Shown: positions 8,157-17,247, counted from the first letter of the stretch. The stretch: 37,703 bases of DNA from Cyanobacteriota bacterium (GCA_027618255.1 JAQCFG010000014.1:1-37703); one strand, 5' to 3'. Notes: a model not told the origin generated them from the sequence alone. Numbers and translations: made by a program.

Positions 8157-8966
8157 ATGAGAAAATCAATACTTTTAGCTATGTTGCTTTTACTTAGTGT
8201 ATCTAGTGCAAATGCTGCATTAGCCCCGCTAAATGTACAACAAGCTACAATTGACACAGAAAATCCTGACCAATTAACAATTGGTTTTGATTGGTTCCAC
8301 GACCATGCTAGTGCTGGTGGTATCAGTGCATCTACAGATGTTTTTAATTTACTTAGAGTAGATTGGAGACACAGTTTAGATACTGGAATTCCAACTAGAA
8401 TTGGTTTAAATACAGCCCTATCTCACGGTAGTGTTGATATTGAATTACTTGGAGTTGAAGCTGGTACTTCTGCTTTTGGTTTTAATAACCTTGGACTAAC
8501 TTTAGAAGCTGGTTTAGTACAAGAAGAAGATTTTGCTTTAACTTGGTACATCAACCAAACTTTCCCAATGGTACAAAGCGGATTGCTTACAACTAATACT
8601 TTAAGACCTGTTTCTGGTCGTAATGCTTACGGCTTCCAAACTGGTGCTGAGTACACAATCAGCCTAGGTGATAACCTAGCTTGGCATGGTGATGTTGGAT
8701 ACAGATTCGACGTGCCAGATGCTGGTGCAACTCAACACTCACTTGTTTATTACAATGAAGCTGTTTGGTCAGGAGATGACTTCGGTCTTTCTCTAGGTCT
8801 ACTTGGTAACACTGTTTACACAGATGATATCGGTACTGACCTAAGACTAGTTCCTGGTATCATCATCCCTATGGATGACATGCAACTTAGAGCTGGTTTA
8901 CCACTTGGTATGAATAGCGATTCACCAGACATTGGTGTTCAAGCTAGCATATACAAAGTTTTCTAA
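8157..8966 (+). CDS. Probable outer-membrane beta-barrel protein
   Basis: The 269-residue product starts with a signal peptide ('MRKSILLAMLLLLSVSSANA'). Alternating polar and hydrophobic strands follow ('LTIGFDWFHDHA', 'LRVDWRHSL', 'AYGFQTGAEYTISLGDNLAWHGDVGYRFDV', 'DFGLSLGLLGNTVYT'), and the protein ends 'GVQASIYKVF', a C-terminal aromatic residue typical of beta-barrel outer-membrane proteins. No specific family is recognised; it may be a small porin or barrel of 10-12 strands. The strong RBS, T/A-ending codon preference and strong terminator suggest high expression. It is evidence that the host has an outer membrane. Confidence 0.75.
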   Translation: MRKSILLAMLLLLSVSSANAALAPLNVQQATIDTENPDQLTIGFDWFHDHASAGGISASTDVFNLLRVDWRHSLDTGIPTRIGLNTALSHGSVDIELLGVEAGTSAFGFNNLGLTLEAGLVQEEDFALTWYINQTFPMVQSGLLTTNTLRPVSGRNAYGFQTGAEYTISLGDNLAWHGDVGYRFDVPDAGATQHSLVYYNEAVWSGDDFGLSLGLLGNTVYTDDIGTDLRLVPGIIIPMDDMQLRAGLPLGMNSDSPDIGVQASIYKVF

Positions 8967-8995
8967 GAGACTTGTATTTGTAGATTAAATTAATT

Positions 8996-9024
8996 AAGAC
9001 CTCGCTTCGGCGGGGTCTTTTTTT
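8996..9024 (+). terminator. Rho-independent terminator with UUCG loop
   Basis: The 10-bp stem is AAGACCTCGC, the loop TTCG and the return arm GCGGGGTCTT (one G-T pair), followed by a T-run to 9024. It ends the beta-barrel gene 29 bp after its stop and sits 4 bp before the end of the convergent gene. Confidence 0.95.
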
Positions 9025-9028
9025 GGAA

Positions 9029-9811
9029 TTATTTTCTCTTTAGTTTTGCAAGAATTGGTCTAAGACGTTCAGCAGTTTTGGAATTGCCTTGGTGTTTAAT
9101 ATATTGTTCCATAAATTCTTGGGCTTCATCTGACATATCTGCAGCGATCAAAAGTTCTGCTTTGATTTTTTGATAGTCTGCTAGTAATTTTGATACTGTA
9201 ATTGTTTTACTTTCACGTCCCTTATCTACAGATCTGATAATTGGTATTAGTTTGTCTTTGATAAACTGAACTTCTTTGCTTTGATCATTAGCTGCAACTC
9301 TTTTGTCTGTAGCAATTTGTTGTCCAAGTGCAAGCACGGTGAGCGAATGAGTAAAAGTGTCTTGGCTTGATTCAAGGTCTGCTTTAATCTTGTCAAACTC
9401 TTGTTCTAATGAATAGCTTCGATCACCTTGTAATTTCATGATTTCTTCTTTAGCTAAGAAGATTTTAAGACGGCTTTCAGGATCACTGCTGAGTTTTTCT
9501 TTTTGTTGCATTTTTTCTATTGCAGCGTTTAACTTGCCTAGGACTAGTATTCTGTGTTTGCCACTCTTAGCCCATCCTGATATTACAGCCTCGGCATAGT
9601 CTAAATAGAGCTCTGAGCTGTAGGGGTTGTTAGCTAGATTTTGGGAGAGGCTATCTAGTTTATGGACATCTTGAGCCATTGTATTGCCAGTGCATTGATT
9701 GCTTGGTCTATTAACTTCAGCAGCTTTTGGCGGTCGATAAGCTCGACCCGTTTGAGCATTTTTATTTGCCATATCTTTTGTTGAACCATAACTATCTTGA
9801 AAAACATACAT
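9029..9811 (-). CDS. Hypothetical helical protein
   Basis: This is a 260-residue, mostly helical, charged protein with no signal peptide or membrane segment. The first 45 residues are polar and probably disordered ('AYRPPKAAEVNRPSNQ'). From residue about 50 on, helix-turn-helix repeats reminiscent of TPR-like arrays appear ('NPYSSELYLDYAEAVISGW', 'MSDEAQEFMEQYIKHQGN'). No family is recognised. The start at 9811 is supported by TGC-TAGAAT ending exactly 6 nt upstream. It is divergent from moxR, the two promoters sharing a 64-bp gap. Confidence 0.65.
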   Translation of the reverse strand: MYVFQDSYGSTKDMANKNAQTGRAYRPPKAAEVNRPSNQCTGNTMAQDVHKLDSLSQNLANNPYSSELYLDYAEAVISGWAKSGKHRILVLGKLNAAIEKMQQKEKLSSDPESRLKIFLAKEEIMKLQGDRSYSLEQEFDKIKADLESSQDTFTHSLTVLALGQQIATDKRVAANDQSKEVQFIKDKLIPIIRSVDKGRESKTITVSKLLADYQKIKAELLIAADMSDEAQEFMEQYIKHQGNSKTAERLRPILAKLKRK

Positions 9812-9817
9812 ATCTCG

Positions 9818-9826
9818 ATTCTAGCA
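9818..9826 (-). promoter_or_regulatory. Extended -10 TGC-TAGAAT, leaderless start
   Basis: On the minus strand TGC-TAGAAT is followed by 6 nt and then the ATG at 9811. The same box and spacing occur before the gene at 16001. Confidence 0.6.
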
Positions 9827-9841
9827 ATATGTATGCTCTAG

Positions 9842-9868
9842 TTGCAAGAGGCAAAGATGAGTTATAAT
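9842..9868 (+). promoter_or_regulatory. moxR-bat operon promoter, leaderless
   Basis: TATAAT at 9863-9868 ends 7 nt before the moxR ATG (9876). TTGCAA at 9842-9847 is a possible -35, although the spacing is short (15 bp). No Shine-Dalgarno fits between the -10 and the ATG. Confidence 0.55.
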
Positions 9869-9875
9869 CATTAAT

Positions 9876-10901
9876 ATGACAGAAACCATTGATACAGGCG
9901 CAGAATTGGAGCAATTGACAACTGACATACAGATTCACTCCAAGAGTTTTCAGCAAGTTCGTGAAGAAGTTGCCAGGAAAATCATAGGGCAAGAGCATTT
10001 TGTTGATAGATTATTACTTGGTATTATAGCCGGCGGCCATATTTTGATAGAGGGAGTGCCAGGTTTGGCTAAGACTGAAACAGTTAAGGCATTATCGGAT
10101 TGTATCGGGCTTGGTTTTCAGCGAATTCAGTTTACGCCGGATTTGTTGCCAGCCGATTTGATTGGTACACAGATTTATAGACCGAATACTAGTGATTTTG
10201 AAACTAAGAAGGGTCCGATATTTAGCAACTTGATTCTTGCCGATGAGATTAACCGTGCTCCAGCTAAAGTGCAATCTGCTTTGCTTGAAGCGATGGCAGA
10301 GAAACAAGTAACGATTGGTGACATTACTTACCCACTTGATCAGCCTTTTATTGTGCTGGCAACTCAGAACCCGCTTGAGCAAGAAGGTACTTATGCATTG
10401 CCTGAAGCGCAAATGGATAGATTTATGATGAAGCTCAAGATTGATTATCCTAATCGTGTTGAAGAAAAGAAAATCATGAACATGATGGCACTTAAACAAG
10501 TTATCAATTTGAAACAAGTTCTCAGTAAGGATGATATTTTCAAGGCGCGTGAGTTTGTAGATAAGGTTTATATCGACGAGAAAGTACAGGACTATATTGT
10601 TGATATTGTTTTTGCTAGTCGTACTGGTGAGTCGCAAGCTGGTGGTAAAACACACAAGATCAAAGAACTTGATGGTTTAATCCAAGTTGGTGCATCGCCG
10701 CGTGCCTCTATAGCACTAGTTTTGGCAGCTAGAACTCATGCTTATCTGCAAGGGAGAGCATATGTGACTCCTCAAGATGTTAAGAGTGTTGGCTTTGAAG
10801 TTTTGAGGCAACGTATCATAGTAAGTTTTGAAGCTGAGGCTGAAGACAAGAACTCAGATGATGTAATTAAGATCATCTTTGATTCAATAGAGGTCCCCTA
10901 A
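9876..10901 (+). CDS. MoxR family AAA+ ATPase
   Basis: The 341-residue protein has Walker A GVPGLAKT (residues 60-67), Walker B 'LILADEINRAPAKVQSALLEAM' (Asp123-Glu124), sensor 1 'FIVLATQNPLEQEGTYALPEAQMDRF' and the C-terminal lid with 'VGASPRASIAL'. MoxR ATPases are chaperone-like and act with DUF58 and VWA proteins encoded beside them, as here. It heads the operon moxR - DUF58 - membrane protein - batA - batBC. A MITE-like repeat separates it from the next gene by 113 bp. Confidence 0.95.
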   Translation: MTETIDTGAELEQLTTDIQIHSKSFQQVREEVARKIIGQEHFVDRLLLGIIAGGHILIEGVPGLAKTETVKALSDCIGLGFQRIQFTPDLLPADLIGTQIYRPNTSDFETKKGPIFSNLILADEINRAPAKVQSALLEAMAEKQVTIGDITYPLDQPFIVLATQNPLEQEGTYALPEAQMDRFMMKLKIDYPNRVEEKKIMNMMALKQVINLKQVLSKDDIFKAREFVDKVYIDEKVQDYIVDIVFASRTGESQAGGKTHKIKELDGLIQVGASPRASIALVLAARTHAYLQGRAYVTPQDVKSVGFEVLRQRIIVSFEAEAEDKNSDDVIKIIFDSIEVP

Positions 10902-10903
10902 GC

Positions 10904-11003
10904 GTCATTGCGAGCCCTTGATGAGGGCGTGGCAATCCAATGTAAAGACTTAGGATTGCTATTAAGATCTTGCATTAGATTGCTTCACTATGTTCACAAT
11001 GAC
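10904..11003. repeat. MITE-like repeat with GTCATTG/CAATGAC ends
   Basis: A 100-bp element is bounded by GTCATTGCGAG and TTCACAATGAC. Internal GGCAATCC...GGATTGC and ATTGCTTCAC pieces are typical of the common 'GTCATTGCGAG...GAAGCAATC' intergenic inverted repeats of many bacteria. It sits inside the moxR-bat operon, between moxR and the DUF58 gene. Confidence 0.75.
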
Positions 11004-11014
11004 AACAATAACAA

Positions 11015-11956
11015 ATGTTAATCTCTAAAGAACTACTTTCTCAAATAAAGAAAATTCAGATCAAATCTGATCGTATGGCATCTGAAATTCTTTCTGGTGA
11101 GTATAAGTCAGCGTTTAAAGGCAAGGGGCTCAATTTTGAATCGATACGTGAATATCAAATTGGTGATGATATTCGGGGGATTGATTGGAAGGTGACAGCT
11201 CGGATGCAAGAGCCGTTTATTCGTCAGTATAAAGAAGAAAGACAACTCTCGATTATAGTGATCCTTGATTTGAGCGCTTCTAATGATTTTGGTACTCAAA
11301 GACAAAGTAAACAAGAAATGGCTGTGGAACTGGCTTCAGTACTGGCTTCGCTGGCTATCAAAAGTAACGACAAAGTCGGTATGATTTTAATTACTGATGA
11401 AGTTGAGAGTTATATACCACCGAAACAAGGCAAGGCGCATATTTTTAGATTGATCAAGGACTTGTTGACTTTTAAGCCCAAATCACGGAAAACTAATCTC
11501 AAACGTGCCTTGCAAGAAGTGATTTCAATGATCCCTAAGCACTCTGTGGTGTTTTTGATTTCGGATTTTATTAAATCCAAAGCTCCTGTAATGAAAGAGC
11601 TGACCAAGCAGGCGGCGGATGATGTTTTTGTTGAATCATTTGATTATGAGAAAGAGTTGAAGTTGTTGCGCAAGACTCAAGACTTAATTGCTATCTCAAT
11701 TAGAGATCCTCGTGAGTTTTGGTTACCAAATATTGGTTTTGTTGAAGTTATTAACCCAGAGACTGGACAAAAGCAGCTCTTGAATCTTAATCGCAAATCG
11801 ACTCGTGAACTTTTTGCACATTTGCAAAGTGATCACATCAATAGATTGAGTGCCAAATTCAAAAGATTAGGTATTGATTTCTTAGATCTCTCTACCCATA
11901 AGCCTTATCTGCAAACTCTTTTGCAAATGTTTTTAACAAAGGAGCGTAGATCTTAA
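11015..11956 (+). CDS. DUF58 family (VWA-like) protein of MoxR/Bat operon
   Basis: The 313-residue product has the DUF58 signature 'YQIGDDIRGIDWKVTARMQEPFIRQYKEERQ', followed by a VWA-like fold with a MIDAS-type 'DLSAS' (around residue 89) and 'RKTNLKRALQEVI'. DUF58 proteins are encoded next to MoxR ATPases and are thought to be MoxR clients or adaptors. No obvious Shine-Dalgarno precedes the ATG; the upstream bases are the end of a repeat element. Its stop overlaps the next start (TAATG). Confidence 0.93.
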   Translation: MLISKELLSQIKKIQIKSDRMASEILSGEYKSAFKGKGLNFESIREYQIGDDIRGIDWKVTARMQEPFIRQYKEERQLSIIVILDLSASNDFGTQRQSKQEMAVELASVLASLAIKSNDKVGMILITDEVESYIPPKQGKAHIFRLIKDLLTFKPKSRKTNLKRALQEVISMIPKHSVVFLISDFIKSKAPVMKELTKQAADDVFVESFDYEKELKLLRKTQDLIAISIRDPREFWLPNIGFVEVINPETGQKQLLNLNRKSTRELFAHLQSDHINRLSAKFKRLGIDFLDLSTHKPYLQTLLQMFLTKERRS

Positions 11957-12588
11957 TGCCAGCTGCAACAGCCAACGGTCAAATGATTCAATCCATGCAG
12001 CAAGCCTCTACTGGTTTGCCTGATGCTGGTGCTGAAGGTTTGAGAGATATCAAGGGTTATATTTCAATCATCATTCCAACTTGGTTTGTAGTTTTGCTCA
12101 TTCTTGTCGTGGTTTCAGCTTTGGCTTATTTCGTTTATGTCAAATTCTTTCGTCAGGAAATTATTGAGGAGTTGAGTATTTATGAACGTACTATCAAAAA
12201 CCTAACTGAATTAAATCTCAATCTTGATAGTAAGCAGTTTTATTTGATTTATTCGGAATATATGAAGAGCTATCTTGAAGAGCGCTTGGGTATCGCTTGT
12301 CTTGAGAAGACAGCTGATGAGATGGCAGATGTTTTAATTAATGAAAGTCGAATACGAACCAACCATGCGATGTTTCTTACCAAAATCTTTCAGAGAGCGG
12401 ATTTGGCCAAATTTGCCAAACAAAATGTTTCACTTGAAACTAAAGCAAAAGATCTAGAATTGAGTTTGGATATTGTGCGCACTACCGAAAAATCAATGGT
12501 GGCTGAAGAAACTGAAGAAAAAGAAGTGAAGCCAGATCACACAGCAGAGCTTCATGAGCAAGCACTGGCAGAGGGGGCGCGAGTATGA
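11956..12588 (+). CDS. Membrane-anchored protein of Bat operon (DUF4381-like)
   Basis: This 210-residue protein has a polar N-terminus, one membrane helix at about residues 38-65 ('IIIPTWFVVLLILVVVSALAYFVYV') and a cytoplasmic helical domain ('FYLIYSEYMKSYLEERLGIACLEKTADEMADVL'). This matches the arrangement of the small DUF4381-type membrane protein found between DUF58 and batA in aerotolerance operons; sequence-level confidence is moderate. It has an AAGGAG about 12 nt before its ATG, overlaps the DUF58 stop by 1 nt and overlaps batA by 4 nt (ATGA). Confidence 0.65.
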   Translation: MPAATANGQMIQSMQQASTGLPDAGAEGLRDIKGYISIIIPTWFVVLLILVVVSALAYFVYVKFFRQEIIEELSIYERTIKNLTELNLNLDSKQFYLIYSEYMKSYLEERLGIACLEKTADEMADVLINESRIRTNHAMFLTKIFQRADLAKFAKQNVSLETKAKDLELSLDIVRTTEKSMVAEETEEKEVKPDHTAELHEQALAEGARV

Positions 12589-13577
12589 CATTTGCTAATC
12601 CATGGGTGCTTAGTTTTCTTCTAGTACTTCCAGTACTCTTGTTGATTTATTTATTTGGATCCAAGCAAAGTAATTTGAGCATCGCACTGAGTACTCAGCA
12701 CCGGAGTTTTTCTTCTTTCTTCGACAATGTTGGTTTTCATATGCCGTTTGTTATGAGATTACTGCTACTTGCTATTGTGATTGTGACTTTGGCAAGACCT
12801 CAGCTCGGGCAATCGATTACTGTAAACAAACACCTTGGCTTGGACATCGTGCTTGCCGTTGATACATCGCAATCTATGTCTGCCTTAGACCTCAAGTTGG
12901 CGGGCAAGACTACTGATCGATTGACTGTTTTGAAAGCCATACTTGAAGATTTTGTCAGTAGACGTAGTGGTGACAGACTTGGTTTGTTGGTTTTTGGTGA
13001 GAAGGCTTATACTCAATGTCCTTTGACTATGGATCACGGTGCGATAGTTGATTTGATTAATCATTTGAAAATAGGGATGGTGGGTAACTCGACGGCGATT
13101 GGTGATGCTATAGCCGTTGCTCTCAAGCGTCTCAAAGATCTTCAAGCAAAGTCACGGATTTTGATTCTAATGACTGACGGTCAAAGCAATTCAGGCTCTA
13201 TTAGCCCGCAACTCGCTGCTGAGATGGCCAAACAACTGAGGGTCAAGATTTATACAATTGGCATTGGTCAAGATGGAGAGGTGCCGTTTTTGGTGCCAAC
13301 TCCTTTTGGAATGCAAAAAGTCAAACAAGCTATTCCAATTGACGAGGAGACCTTAATTGAGATCTCCGAAAAGACAGGTGGCGTCTACTTTAGAGGTAAG
13401 ACAACTGAGGATCTTGTCAAAATTTATAATCATATCGATAAGCTAGAGAAAACAGAGATTCAAGTCAAAAAATATAATTCTTACAGAGATATCTATGAGC
13501 CATTCCTTTGGACTGCGTTGATATTCTTTTTGGTCGAAATGCTTTTAGCAAATACAGTGTGGTTTAGGGTTAGCTAA
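12585..13577 (+). CDS. batA: BatA-like VWA domain membrane protein
   Basis: The 330-residue protein has an N-terminal 'ANPWVLSFLLVLPVLLLIYLF' helix, a second helix at about residues 56-71, a VWA domain with MIDAS 'AVDTSQSMSALDL' (Asp93, Ser95, Ser97), 'RSGDRLGLLVFGEKAYTQCPLT', 'LMTDGQSNSGS' and a C-terminal membrane helix. This is the Bat (Bacteroides aerotolerance) layout: a periplasmic VWA domain held by flanking helices. It is in tandem with a second VWA gene one base downstream. The biological role of Bat proteins is stress- or envelope-related but poorly defined. Confidence 0.92.
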   Translation: MTFANPWVLSFLLVLPVLLLIYLFGSKQSNLSIALSTQHRSFSSFFDNVGFHMPFVMRLLLLAIVIVTLARPQLGQSITVNKHLGLDIVLAVDTSQSMSALDLKLAGKTTDRLTVLKAILEDFVSRRSGDRLGLLVFGEKAYTQCPLTMDHGAIVDLINHLKIGMVGNSTAIGDAIAVALKRLKDLQAKSRILILMTDGQSNSGSISPQLAAEMAKQLRVKIYTIGIGQDGEVPFLVPTPFGMQKVKQAIPIDEETLIEISEKTGGVYFRGKTTEDLVKIYNHIDKLEKTEIQVKKYNSYRDIYEPFLWTALIFFLVEMLLANTVWFRVS

Positions 13578-13578
13578 T

Positions 13579-15333
13579 ATGAATATAAAACATCCAGAAT
13601 TTTTATTTTTACTTCTTTTGATTCCAGCTGGGATATTTTTCTTTTATAGTGTTTGGACTCGTAGAGAAAAGGTACTAGCTTTACTTGCTAAACCAAGCCG
13701 TATCAAAACTCTATTTCCCAATAGCTCTAGTATTAAGTCGTTATTGCGCTTTTTCTTGCTTACTGTTACCTTGGCAATGCTTGTTGTAGCCTTGATTTCA
13801 CCACGTTGGGGTTATGATTGGAAAGAAATTGAAACTCAAGGCACCAATATCATTGTGGCTTTGGATCTTTCCAAGAGTATGCTGGCTGAGGATATTAGCC
13901 CTAGCCGGTTAGCACGGGCTCGCTATGAAATTAACAAATTGATTGATAAACTAACTGGTGATCGCATTGGTTTAATTATTTTTGCTGGTGATGCATTTTT
14001 GCAGTCGCCTTTGACTCATGATTATTTAATGGTCAAGGACTGGATTAGTAAACTCAGTGTAGATTCAATCGAAACACCTGGTACTTCATTCAAGTTAGCT
14101 TTACAAAAAGCTCGTAAGGCATTTAAATATATTAAATCAGAAGGCAAAGCACTTATCATTATGAGCGATGGCGAGGAGCAGGACGAAGCTGCTCTAGAAG
14201 AAGCTAAGGGAGCTAAGTCTGAAGGGATTAGGATATACACCATTGGTATCGGTACTGCTAAAGGTGCCCCAATACAATACAACGGAAGCTTGGTGCGTGA
14301 TGTTGCTGGTGAAGTTGTGGTTTCTAGATTGAATGATACTTTGCTGAAAGAACTTGCCGAAGCTGGTGGCGGTGAGTATTTTAGATCAAGTGGTAGTGAT
14401 TTCCATTTGGATAAACTATATTATGATCACATCAAAACCAAAATAGATAACGAGTTACTGAAATCAGGCAGGTCTAAGAAGTGGTACGAGACTTACCAAA
14501 TATTTACATCAATTGCTTTCGCAGCTTTATTGCTTGAATTGATTTTGGGTTTAAATATGGGAGTTTATACCAATATCAAGTTTTGGTTCACTAAGCGCAT
14601 TGACAATTCTTTTGAGAAATTACGTAGAAATAAAAAATCTGGTTTATTTGTTTTGTTCTTCATGTTAATGACTGCTCCGGCAATGGCAAACCCAGTGGAT
14701 CCGAGGCTTTGGCAGGCTGATATGGCGTTGCAGGCTGAATCGTTTACTGATGCTCGGTCTCAGTATCTCAAGCTTCAAGTCGAGCATCCACATAGTTCGA
14801 GGCTTAATTATAATTTGGGTATTGCTCATTATCGCGAAGGGGTTTTTGATCAGGCTCTTACTAGTTTTGCGCGCGCTACTGAAACGGCAGAGAACGAGAT
14901 CCTTAAAGAAAGTGCTTTTTATAATCTTGGCAATGCTAATTTCAAAATCGCTGATTATGAAGCAGCTGTCAAAGCATATGAAGCAGCTCTTGAGATTGAT
15001 CCCGATGATGAGGATGCAAAACATAATTTGCAACTAGCTAAAGACAAACTTGATGAGCAAGATGACGAGGAAGACAAAGATAAAGACGGCGAAGGCGAGG
15101 ATGAAAAGGATCAGCAGCAAAAACAAGATCAGCAAAACCAAGACCAGAACCAAGATCAAAATCAAGACCAGCAACAGCAGCAACAACAAAAACAGCAGCA
15201 GCAAAATCAATTGAGTCAACAAGATATTGAGAATTTACTTAGACAGGTTAATGAAGCCAAACCTAGTGAAGTTGATAATGGAGAGGATCAGCAGGGTGCC
15301 GGCGCCCCTAACTCTAATTTGAATCCTTGGTAG
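13579..15333 (+). CDS. batB: BatB-BatC fusion: VWA plus TPR protein
   Basis: Residues 1-330 repeat the BatA/B layout: two N-terminal helices, a VWA with MIDAS 'ALDLSKSMLA' (Asp96, Ser98, Ser100), 'TGDRIGLIIFAGDAFLQSPLT', 'IMSDGEEQDEA' and a helix at about residues 308-325. A second signal/anchor-like segment follows near 353-373 ('GLFVLFFMLMTAPAMA'), then two or three TPRs (about residues 385-495, ending 'AYEAALEIDPDDEDAKHNLQLAKDKL'), an acidic stretch, a Gln/Asp-rich low-complexity run and a conserved-looking 'LSQQDIENLLRQVNEAKPSEVDNG' tail. In other bacteria batB and batC are separate genes; here they are one. Confidence 0.88.
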   Translation: MNIKHPEFLFLLLLIPAGIFFFYSVWTRREKVLALLAKPSRIKTLFPNSSSIKSLLRFFLLTVTLAMLVVALISPRWGYDWKEIETQGTNIIVALDLSKSMLAEDISPSRLARARYEINKLIDKLTGDRIGLIIFAGDAFLQSPLTHDYLMVKDWISKLSVDSIETPGTSFKLALQKARKAFKYIKSEGKALIIMSDGEEQDEAALEEAKGAKSEGIRIYTIGIGTAKGAPIQYNGSLVRDVAGEVVVSRLNDTLLKELAEAGGGEYFRSSGSDFHLDKLYYDHIKTKIDNELLKSGRSKKWYETYQIFTSIAFAALLLELILGLNMGVYTNIKFWFTKRIDNSFEKLRRNKKSGLFVLFFMLMTAPAMANPVDPRLWQADMALQAESFTDARSQYLKLQVEHPHSSRLNYNLGIAHYREGVFDQALTSFARATETAENEILKESAFYNLGNANFKIADYEAAVKAYEAALEIDPDDEDAKHNLQLAKDKLDEQDDEEDKDKDGEGEDEKDQQQKQDQQNQDQNQDQNQDQQQQQQQKQQQQNQLSQQDIENLLRQVNEAKPSEVDNGEDQQGAGAPNSNLNPW

Positions 15334-15394
15334 CCACCCACGTTGAGCTGCGCGAAGAATGGACATGGAGCAGGTTGAATCCTTAATTCCTTAA

Positions 15395-15922
15395 CCAAAA
15401 CCTGCGTTGTGCGGATACGACCCTGAGTCCCTTGTTAAGAATGTCACCACTGTAAAAAATTACATAGACTATCTAGAGCAGGCATGGCTACTCTTTACGG
15501 TTAATTCTTATGCAGCATCAATCAAGAAACAACAAATAGCAGCTAAGAAAATTTATGCAACAGATACAGGTATGGTTAATCAGGTGGCATTTGGGGTTAG
15601 TGAGAATAAAGGACAGACTTTGGAGAATATAGTTTTCTTAGCTCTGCGTAAACGCCAAGAAGATATTTTTTATTATAAAACTGCTAAAGGATATGAAGTA
15701 GATTTTTATCTCAGGTGTACGCGAGAGCTATATCAAGCATGCTGGGATCTTAGTGATAAAGATACTCGCGAGCGTGAAGTCCGCGCGCTAATTGAAGCGC
15801 AGTCTGAACTTAAGGCTAAAGAGCTTTATATTATTAGTTTTGATAGCAAGGAAGATATCGTGATAGGCAAGGATTTGATCAAGGTTATACCGGTCTGGGA
15901 GTGGTTGTTAGAAAAAGTTTAG
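15395..15922 (+). pseudogene. Remnant of a DUF4143-type ATPase (C-terminal half)
   Basis: The frame opens after a stop at 15392 and has no good start (TTG at 15407 is the best candidate). The residues match the C-terminal half of ATP-binding DUF4143 proteins: 'TTVKNYIDYLEQAWLLFTVNSY', 'KKIYATDTGMVNQ', 'GQTLENIVFLALRKRQEDIFYYKTAKGYEVDFYL'. The last part resembles the PD-(D/E)xK-like fold. The N-terminal AAA domain with Walker A is absent from the preceding bases, so I call it a decayed gene. A full-length member of the same family lies at 19951-21342. It could also be a short surviving gene. Confidence 0.75.
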
Positions 15923-15985
15923 TGTAGATGATAATACTAAGAATCTTAAACCATGGTAACTCAAGGCAGAACTTATTTTAACCTA

Positions 15986-15994
15986 TGCTAGAAT
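15986..15994 (+). promoter_or_regulatory. Extended -10 TGC-TAGAAT, leaderless start
   Basis: TGC-TAGAAT is followed by 6 nt and the ATG at 16001. There is no Shine-Dalgarno. It is the same box and spacing as the minus-strand promoter at 9818-9826. Confidence 0.6.
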
Positions 15995-16000
15995 CTTATT

Positions 16001-17065
16001 ATGCAAGTATCGGAAGCAGTTAAATTAGTAGAATCCTATAAAGATAGGACTAAGGGTCTTATGAAGATAATCCCTAGGATTGATGAGAGAATAGAAAAAT
16101 GTAGAGAAGATCTAGAATTAATGCATCAACCCTATCCTTATCATGATTCTATGTTGGTGAATTTGAGATCTATAACTGATTGTTTTAAGATCTCTTTGGG
16201 GATTATTCATAAATTTTTAGATTCTTTAACTAGTTATCAAAACAATGGAGTTGTTAATGAAGATATAGATGATACTACTCACCATCAAGTGTTTAGGCTT
16301 ATGACCAATACAGTTGATAGAGGTTTCGTTAAACCTGGTCATATTGCACATTGGTTAGATGGTAATTTTGAATACTATCTGTCTCAGTTTACAGGGTTGG
16401 CTAATGATATAGTAAATTCTCATGTTCCTTGTTCTGATGATCCTAATGAAGCTGAGCGGGAAGACGAAGCAGCATGGAAGAGTATTGGTGATTTTTTCAC
16501 TAACGATTTTTATGAATTTGCTGGATTTCAGCAGCAAGCTAAAGAATTATTTGGAGATCTAAGGCTCAATTTAGATAATGCCGTAAGGGAATTGCCAAGA
16601 AATAAAGAGCTAAAAGATTTTGATCCTCAACAATATTTACAGATTAATACCGCACTTTATTTTATTATGTGTTCAATATTAGCTGGATCTATATTGGAGT
16701 CTATACGTAATAGATTAATTGATCATAGGTTTAGAACAGACCCTGATAATGCTGCAAATTTAGATCACCCGATAGAATATTATGACTATGTAACGGATCA
16801 TCCGAAGAACAGAGCAAGAGAGCTGGAACTAAGACAAGAGTATGATCGAGCAAATAGTGTTAAGCAAGGTCTGAATAAACAGATGGTTAAATCTGGACTT
16901 GCAGATTGTAAACTTGAGCAGTTAAGAACTACAGGCTTTGATTTTGACAAAATCGCTCAACTTCTGAATAGCTCCAAATCCTTTGCCAATCATTTCCCAC
17001 AAATTGATTTATCTCACAGGCTGGATAGTTTAACTCAGATGGAACGATTAACACCAACGCAATGA
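16001..17065 (+). CDS. Hypothetical protein
   Basis: This 354-residue soluble, largely helical acidic protein matches no family I know. The N-terminal 40 residues are basic and coiled-coil-like ('IPRIDERIEKCREDLELM'). One moderately hydrophobic segment, 'ALYFIMCSILAGSILESI', near residue 220 could be a buried helix. No signal peptide. It stands alone between the ATPase remnant and the large secreted protein, with its own promoter. Confidence 0.65.
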   Translation: MQVSEAVKLVESYKDRTKGLMKIIPRIDERIEKCREDLELMHQPYPYHDSMLVNLRSITDCFKISLGIIHKFLDSLTSYQNNGVVNEDIDDTTHHQVFRLMTNTVDRGFVKPGHIAHWLDGNFEYYLSQFTGLANDIVNSHVPCSDDPNEAEREDEAAWKSIGDFFTNDFYEFAGFQQQAKELFGDLRLNLDNAVRELPRNKELKDFDPQQYLQINTALYFIMCSILAGSILESIRNRLIDHRFRTDPDNAANLDHPIEYYDYVTDHPKNRARELELRQEYDRANSVKQGLNKQMVKSGLADCKLEQLRTTGFDFDKIAQLLNSSKSFANHFPQIDLSHRLDSLTQMERLTPTQ

Positions 17066-17241
17066 TAAATTTACCCAAAGCACTTTCCAACTTCTAACTT
17101 CAATTTGTAATAAAATAAGCCTACGGAATAGAAAATTAGTCCAAAATTGACGATCGCTTAGATATTATCTGGTAAAAGTGAAGGTTCAACATGGGTGGGA
17201 GCTTAGGTTAACTGTACTACCGCAAGCCACATGCCGTCGGG

Positions 17242-17247
17242 TAGAAT
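17242..17247 (+). promoter_or_regulatory. -10 box TAGAAT before secreted protein gene
   Basis: TAGAAT lies directly against an ATG at 17248, but 6 nt before a second ATG at 17254. The constant 6-nt spacing elsewhere in this window points to 17254 as the leaderless start. Confidence 0.5.

Noticed and set aside
15034-15222. Leu-rich hydrophobic open frame on the minus strand
   Set aside because: It is the reverse reading of the Gln/Asp-rich codons of the batBC gene.
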